A DNA stretch of 36,510 nt from Prevotella sp. (GTDB lineage: Bacteria; Bacteroidota; Bacteroidia; Bacteroidales; Bacteroidaceae), in contig JAGCPK010000055.1 of assembly GCA_017965725.1 (NCBI GenBank), positions 1 to 36,510 of the forward strand. The letters run 5' to 3'. Numbering within the stretch: position 1 is the stretch's first letter; the number at the start of each line of letters is the position of its first letter. The notes beneath the pieces were generated by a model that was not told the origin of the DNA, ran no database searches, and was given only the letters and a program-made list of their open reading frames with translations. Below, piece after piece: positions 32,078 to 36,510 of the stretch. The translations under genes and the position numbers were made by a program.

Positions 32078-34693
32078 ATGACTAGAAAAATGATTGTAAC
32101 CCTTCTTTGGGGTTTCTGTTCTGTAGTTTCCAGTGCCCAGACACTGCCCTATCAGAACCCTGGCCTGTCTGCCCAAGAACGGGCTGACGACTTACTCGGC
32201 AGACTGACGCTCGATGAGAAAGTCAAGTTGATGATGGACACCTCCCCTGCCATTGAACGACTGGGCATCCCACAGTTCCAATGGTGGAATGAGGCGCTTC
32301 ATGGCGTAGGCCGCAATGGTTTCGCCACGGTCTTCCCCATCACGATGGCAATGGCGGCTTCATGGGACGATGCTCTCTTGCATCAGGTATTCACTGCCGT
32401 CAGCGACGAGGCCCGTGCAAAGGCACAGCAGGCTAAGCGATCAGGTGACATCAAGCGATATCAAAGCCTGTCATTCTGGACACCGAACATCAACATCTTC
32501 CGTGATCCCCGTTGGGGGCGTGGTCAGGAGACCTACGGCGAAGATCCCTATCTCACCTCGAAGATGGGGCTTGCCGTCGTTCGTGGCCTGCAGGGTATGA
32601 CATACGAGGGAAAATGGTTGGGCGACGGCTATCAGAAACTGCTCGCCTGTGCCAAGCACTTCGCCGTTCATAGTGGTCCGGAGTGGAACCGCCATACCTT
32701 TAATGTCGAGAACCTGCCCGAGCGTGACCTCTGGGAAACCTACCTCCCCGCCTTCAAGGCGCTGGTACAGGAAGGACAGGTGGCGGAAGTCATGTGTGCC
32801 TACCAACGTATCGATGGTCAGGCCTGTTGCGCCCAGACACGCTATGAACAGCAGATCCTGCGCGACGAATGGGGCTTCGAGGGTCTGATTACCAGTGACT
32901 GTGGCGCCATCCGCGATTTCCTGCCTCGCTGGCATAATGTCGCCCAGAACTCAGCCGAGGCGTCTGCCAAGGCTGTGTTGGCAGGTACTGACGTGGAGTG
33001 TGGTTCGGAATACAGGAACCTGCCAGAGGCCGTGCGTCGTGGTGATATCAAGGAGGCCGATATCGACAAGAGTCTGCGCCGACTGCTCATTGCCCGTTTC
33101 CAGGTCGGTGATTTTGATGCCGACAACCTGAACCCATGGACGAAGATCCCTGAGAGTGTCATTGCTTCGGAGGAACATAAGGCCCTGGCCGCACAGATGG
33201 CCCTGAAGAGCATCGTGCTCCTACAGAACAGGAACAAGGTGTTACCCCTCGTCAGTGGCTCCTCTGGCTCCGCCAATGACATCGTCGTCATGGGCCCCAA
33301 TGCCAACGACTCGGTGATGATGTGGGGCAACTACTCGGGCTATCCCACGCATACTGTCACGGCCCTCGATGGTATCATCAACAAAGCCAGAAGGCTCAAC
33401 CCCAATAGCAAGGTGAGGTTCATCCAGGGCTGCGGACTGACACGCAACGAGGTGTTTGAGAGTCGTTATGGTGATATCATCAACAGCCGGGGTGAACGGG
33501 GCTTGCTGATCACCTACTGGAACAATACGGAGATGGAGGGAACACCCGTGACGAGTCTTACCCTTGGCAGTCGCGTCAGACTGAGCAATGGCGGTAACAC
33601 CGTCTTTGCGCCAGGCGTGAACCTCGAGAATATCTCTGCCCGTCTCGAAGGCACCTTGACACCGAAGAAGGACGAGACACTGATATTCAACATCAGTGGT
33701 GATGACAGACTGCGTCTGATTGTTGACGGCGACACGCTCGTGAACATCTGGAACCCCCGCCAACGTATCCAGAGTGGCAGGAAAGAACTGGAGGTGAAGG
33801 GCGGTAAGCCATACAGCATCCAGATTGATTTCGTGCAGGAGAAGGACTATGGCGCCCTGAACTTCGACGTGCAGAACCGCGCCAACCCCACTGCTGAGGA
33901 ACTGTTGGCACAGATAGGCAACACCCAGACCATCATCTTCATCGGTGGTATCTCCCCCAGTCTTGAGGGCGAGGAGATGCGCGTCAGCGAACCAGGCTTC
34001 AGGGGTGGTGACCGTACGAGCATCGAACTGCCTCAGGCACAGCGCGACCTCCTCGCCATGCTCCACAAGGCTGGCAAGAAGGTGATCTTCGTCAACTGCT
34101 CCGGCTCTGCCATGGGACTGGTTCCTGAGTTGGAATCCTGCGATGCCATCCTGCAATGGTGGTACGATGGTGAGGTGGGCGGTACTGCCTTGGCAGACAT
34201 TCTCTTCGGTGAGAAGAGTCCGAGTGGCAAACTCCCCATCACCTTCTACAAGAGCACCGACGACCTGCCCGACTTCCTCGATTATTCGATGAAGAACCGC
34301 ACCTACCGTTATTTCACTGGCGAGGCTTTGTTCCCCTTTGGCTATGGCCTGAGTTATACCAACTTCGAGATTGGCCAGCCGCAATATAAGAATAACAAGG
34401 TACAGGTGCGCGTCAAGAATATCGGCACCAGAGAAGGACTGGAGACCGTACAGGTCTATCTGAGAAGCCTCAACGACCCGAATGGTCCTCTGAAGACCCT
34501 CAGGGCCTACACCCAAGTCTCGTTAGTGCCAGGACAGACGAAGACCGTTACCATCGACCTGCCCCGCAAGAGTTTCGAGGGTTGGGACGAGAAGACGAAC
34601 ACCATGCGCGTCGTCCCTGGCAAATATGAACTGATGGTGGGCAACTCAAGTGCCGACAAAGATCAGAAGAAGATCATCGTCACCATCAAATAA
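32078..34693 (+). CDS. Glycoside hydrolase family 3, beta-xylosidase-like, with PA14-like insert
   Basis: An 871-residue secreted GH3 enzyme. A signal peptide covers 1-20 (ending VVSSA). The first GH3 domain follows with FRDPRWGRGQETYGEDP (141-157), KHFAVHSGPE (193-202) and the nucleophile D274 in LITSDCGAI. The motifs KHFAVHSGPE and SDCGAI are those of xylan beta-xylosidases of GH3. The second alpha/beta domain is interrupted at about 460-600 by a PA14-like insertion (GLLITYWNNTEMEG ... FNISGDDRLRLIVDGD), then GGISPSLEGEEM and a GEVGGTALADILFGE segment with the family Glu. A C-terminal FnIII-like domain ends the protein. Likely to release xylose from xylo-oligosaccharides; beta-glucosidase activity is the alternative. 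It lies 32 nt after the dockerin-like gene. Confidence 0.94.
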   Translation: MTRKMIVTLLWGFCSVVSSAQTLPYQNPGLSAQERADDLLGRLTLDEKVKLMMDTSPAIERLGIPQFQWWNEALHGVGRNGFATVFPITMAMAASWDDALLHQVFTAVSDEARAKAQQAKRSGDIKRYQSLSFWTPNINIFRDPRWGRGQETYGEDPYLTSKMGLAVVRGLQGMTYEGKWLGDGYQKLLACAKHFAVHSGPEWNRHTFNVENLPERDLWETYLPAFKALVQEGQVAEVMCAYQRIDGQACCAQTRYEQQILRDEWGFEGLITSDCGAIRDFLPRWHNVAQNSAEASAKAVLAGTDVECGSEYRNLPEAVRRGDIKEADIDKSLRRLLIARFQVGDFDADNLNPWTKIPESVIASEEHKALAAQMALKSIVLLQNRNKVLPLVSGSSGSANDIVVMGPNANDSVMMWGNYSGYPTHTVTALDGIINKARRLNPNSKVRFIQGCGLTRNEVFESRYGDIINSRGERGLLITYWNNTEMEGTPVTSLTLGSRVRLSNGGNTVFAPGVNLENISARLEGTLTPKKDETLIFNISGDDRLRLIVDGDTLVNIWNPRQRIQSGRKELEVKGGKPYSIQIDFVQEKDYGALNFDVQNRANPTAEELLAQIGNTQTIIFIGGISPSLEGEEMRVSEPGFRGGDRTSIELPQAQRDLLAMLHKAGKKVIFVNCSGSAMGLVPELESCDAILQWWYDGEVGGTALADILFGEKSPSGKLPITFYKSTDDLPDFLDYSMKNRTYRYFTGEALFPFGYGLSYTNFEIGQPQYKNNKVQVRVKNIGTREGLETVQVYLRSLNDPNGPLKTLRAYTQVSLVPGQTKTVTIDLPRKSFEGWDEKTNTMRVVPGKYELMVGNSSADKDQKKIIVTIK

Positions 34694-34696
34694 AAT

Positions 34697-34727
34697 AAAA
34701 ATCCCCCGCAGTTGCGAGGGATTTTTT
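34697..34727. terminator. Bidirectional intrinsic terminator between GH3 and GH57 genes
   Basis: AAAATCCCCCGCA (34698-34710) and TGCGAGGGATTTT (34713-34725) pair with one C-A mismatch, flanked by A-rich sequence on the left and a T run on the right. It lies between two convergent genes. Confidence 0.8.
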
Positions 34728-34728
34728 A

Positions 34729-36096
34729 TTATTCAGCCTTCTTAGGAGCGGCTTTCTTAGGAGCGGGCTTCTTCTCGGTCTTGGCCTTTGTCTTGGAAGC
34801 CTCCAGTTTCTCAAGTTTGGCCTTCAGACGGGTAATCTCCTTATCCTTCATCTCAATCTCGTCACCCTGGTTCTTGATGGTCGTCAGCAGACCTTCCAGT
34901 TCGTCGTTGTCGATGTCGAGCGGATAGAGGGCATTCACCCTGTTGATGAAGTCGCCGAGGATGTTCATGTAGTTCGTGAAGGCATCAAACGGTCCACTGT
35001 AGATACCACGGTCCAGTCCGACGTTAGAGGGCTTGGTGGTCATGAAGCGGAAGTTGTTGGAAGCCTGCAGGTAGTCCCAGTCCTGATTGATGCGCGGATC
35101 ATTGGCGATACGCAGACGGTCTGCCACTGAATAGAGTTTGTTGAAGGCCTCATGCTGCATGGCGTTACCCAGCCAGCAACTGACGTCGCGCTCCTCATCG
35201 ACCCACGACAGTGTGTCGGGTACATCGAGTTGACTGACGCTCTTGCAAGCCTTACAGATCTCCGTGGGTGTAGAGAAGGTGATGCCTTTCTCCTTGGCGC
35301 ATCCCGGCAATGCATGGATGAAGTCGAGGATATTTGAACTCAGCGGCTGGGCGATACCCAGGGCAGAGAGTTCCATGAAGATATTGATGATCTGCTCCTC
35401 TTCCGGCAGACGGGCGATACGGTCGATATAGGCATCAGCGAAGAGAGGATAGCCATCCCATTCCGAGTTGTTGAAGCGCAGGGAGATATCATCCGACAGT
35501 TCCACGTCGCGGAGCAACAGTTTCAGGTTGGGAGCCTGGTTGCAGTGATAGACATAGTGGGGCGACTTCCAGCCGAGGACATGCTTGGCACCCTCGGTGA
35601 GCATACCCTTGAAGCCCATGGCAGCAATCTGTGCACCGATATCATCGCTGTAGATGAGTGACGAGTTACGGGCCACAGTGGGTTTCTTGCCGAAGAGTTC
35701 CTCAATCTTCGCAGCCTGTTTCTTCACGTCGAGGGCGAAAGTCTCCTCATTGGCCAGTGATGACAGACCGTGACTGTAGGGTTCTGCGAGGAACTCCACA
35801 CAACCGGTCTCGTTCATCTTCTGCAACTTCTCCAGCACTTGTGGGGCATGCATCTCCAACTGCTCTATGCCTGTACCCGACAGTGAGAAAGCAACCTTGA
35901 AATACTTACCGTTCTCGTTGATCATGTCGTGCAACGTGTTCAGTGCAGGCATGTACGAGCGCTCGGCGATGTCGGTGATGCTACGCTCGTTCTCGTAGTC
36001 ATCATAATAATAATGGTCGGTACCGATATCAAAGAAACGGTAGCGTTTCAGATGAATAATCTGATGTATCTCGAAATATAAACAAATCGTTTTCAT
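34729..36096 (-). CDS. GH57 alpha-amylase-like protein with altered catalytic residues
   Basis: A 455-residue cytoplasmic protein of the GH57 alpha-amylase type; KRYRFFDIGTDHYYYDDYEN near the start is the Bacteroidetes form. The first family motif HQP is here HQI (11-13). Position 143-149 reads RNSSLIY where active members have RNTELIY, so the nucleophile Glu is Ser146. The acid/base Asp of the MDYETFG segment appears to be Glu242 (FMELSALG, 240-247). Such amylase-like homologues with Ser and Glu at these sites have been described for Bacteroides. The C-terminus (405-455) is a coiled coil and a Lys/Ala/Pro-rich tail (APKKAAPKKAE). The adjacent upstream gene is a GT4, the usual pairing in Bacteroidetes storage-polysaccharide loci. 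It may be a binding or regulatory pseudoenzyme. Confidence 0.88.
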   Translation of the reverse strand: MKTICLYFEIHQIIHLKRYRFFDIGTDHYYYDDYENERSITDIAERSYMPALNTLHDMINENGKYFKVAFSLSGTGIEQLEMHAPQVLEKLQKMNETGCVEFLAEPYSHGLSSLANEETFALDVKKQAAKIEELFGKKPTVARNSSLIYSDDIGAQIAAMGFKGMLTEGAKHVLGWKSPHYVYHCNQAPNLKLLLRDVELSDDISLRFNNSEWDGYPLFADAYIDRIARLPEEEQIINIFMELSALGIAQPLSSNILDFIHALPGCAKEKGITFSTPTEICKACKSVSQLDVPDTLSWVDEERDVSCWLGNAMQHEAFNKLYSVADRLRIANDPRINQDWDYLQASNNFRFMTTKPSNVGLDRGIYSGPFDAFTNYMNILGDFINRVNALYPLDIDNDELEGLLTTIKNQGDEIEMKDKEITRLKAKLEKLEASKTKAKTEKKPAPKKAAPKKAE

Positions 36097-36124
36097 AACT
36101 CTTAATTCTTAACTCTTAATTCTT
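36097..36124. repeat. Two 14-bp tandem repeats between GH57 and GT4 genes
   Basis: AACTCTTAATTCTT occurs perfectly twice (36097-36110, 36111-36124), followed by AACTAA. It fills the 35-nt spacer in front of the GH57 ATG. Confidence 0.8.
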
Positions 36125-36131
36125 AACTAAA

Positions 36132-36510
36132 TTACTCTTCCCAACCGAGGGTGCGGCGATAGAGGGTGCGGATCCACGTACCCACTTTCTCCCAGGTGAT
36201 CTGATCCACCTCACGCTTGCCCTCATCCTTCAGATACTGGAAGAGCGACTCGTTGTGGCAGATGGAATAGATGGCGTCGGCCAGGGCGTGGATGTCCCAG
36301 TAATCGACTTTGATACAGTTGTCGAGAATCTCAGCACAGCCACTCTGCTTCGAGATGATCGAAGGCGTACCGCACTGCATAGCCTCCAGAGGTGAGATAC
36401 CGAAGGGCTCACTCACAGAAGGCATCACATACACATCAGATGCTTTCAGACATTCATACACCTGTTTGCCGCGCATGAATCCCGGGAAGTGGAAACGGTC
36501 GGCAATGCCG
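36132..36510 (-). CDS. GT4-family glycosyltransferase, C-terminal part (5' end outside window)
   Basis: The frame is open to the window edge (codons for GIADRFHFPGF precede the internal Met at 36476), so the gene is truncated by the window and only about 125 C-terminal residues are visible. They include the GT4 nucleotide-sugar-binding region: VYVMPSVSEPFGISPLEAMQ, with the E-x7-E pattern (EPFGISPLE), then GTPSIISKQSG and a C-terminal helix ending RRTLGWEE. In Bacteroidetes a GT4 next to a GH57 amylase-like gene, often with a debranching enzyme further upstream, is linked to glycogen-like storage polysaccharide metabolism. The same role is likely here, but the sugar donor cannot be read from this fragment. 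Confidence 0.9.
   Translation of the reverse strand, partial: GIADRFHFPGFMRGKQVYECLKASDVYVMPSVSEPFGISPLEAMQCGTPSIISKQSGCAEILDNCIKVDYWDIHALADAIYSICHNESLFQYLKDEGKREVDQITWEKVGTWIRTLYRRTLGWEE

Noticed and set aside
33242-34516. 424-codon minus-strand open frame inside the GH3 gene
   Set aside because: Antisense shadow of a conserved glycoside hydrolase, no recognisable domains, no promoter.
26047-34693. A classical polysaccharide utilisation locus
   Set aside because: There is no SusC/SusD pair, hybrid two-component regulator or dedicated ECF/anti-sigma pair in the cluster.

Overview
The window looks like a chromosomal segment of a Bacteroidales bacterium, most likely Prevotella/Segatella or a close relative. 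Evidence: at least nine intergenic matches to the Bacteroidetes promoter pattern (TTG, about 18-20 nt, TAnnTTTG), lack of clear Shine-Dalgarno dependence, Bacteroidetes-type families (DUF4924, the GH57-GT4 pair, CotH/lamin-tail and Cthe_2159-like secreted proteins), the gene order trpBEGDCFA, and a mid-range GC content. I see no tRNA or rRNA gene, IS element, CRISPR array or prophage block.

Layout. 1-860: the 3' end of a large + strand secreted or surface-type protein, then a 54-codon AT-rich ORF bracketed by terminators. 865-3768 (- strand): rny, zapA, a small coiled-coil gene and an unknown 207-residue gene. 3838-7564: rfbA (+), a convergent sugar kinase/nucleotidyltransferase fusion (-) and a divergent ECF-type sigma factor (+). 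7556-15449 (- strand): a tightly packed operon read from a strong promoter at 15458-15487: LysE-type transporter, DUF4924, rfbD, prfC, tsaC-like, CLC channel with CBS pair, fmt, a 40-residue small ORF, rpe. 15524-17581 (-): a membrane-anchored TPR/SpoIIE phosphatase, divergent from a ROK glucokinase (17770-18759, +).

18959-25922 is a complete tryptophan operon (trpB, E, G, D, C, F, A) behind a classic-looking transcription attenuator: a 14-codon leader peptide with three consecutive Trp codons, a 9-bp antiterminator pairing and a strong intrinsic terminator just before trpB. Its spacers hold several different short tandem repeats, and trpF carries an unusual hairpin-bearing N-terminal extension.

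25954-34727 is a three-gene secreted carbohydrate-associated cluster: a 1447-residue CotH-kinase/lamin-tail protein, a Cthe_2159-like beta-helix protein with a C-terminal dockerin-like double EF-hand, and a GH3 beta-xylosidase-like enzyme with an inserted PA14-like domain. This is the best candidate for an under-described system. The window closes with a GH57 alpha-amylase-like protein whose catalytic residues appear replaced, and the C-terminal part of a GT4 glycosyltransferase, resembling the Bacteroidetes storage-polysaccharide locus.
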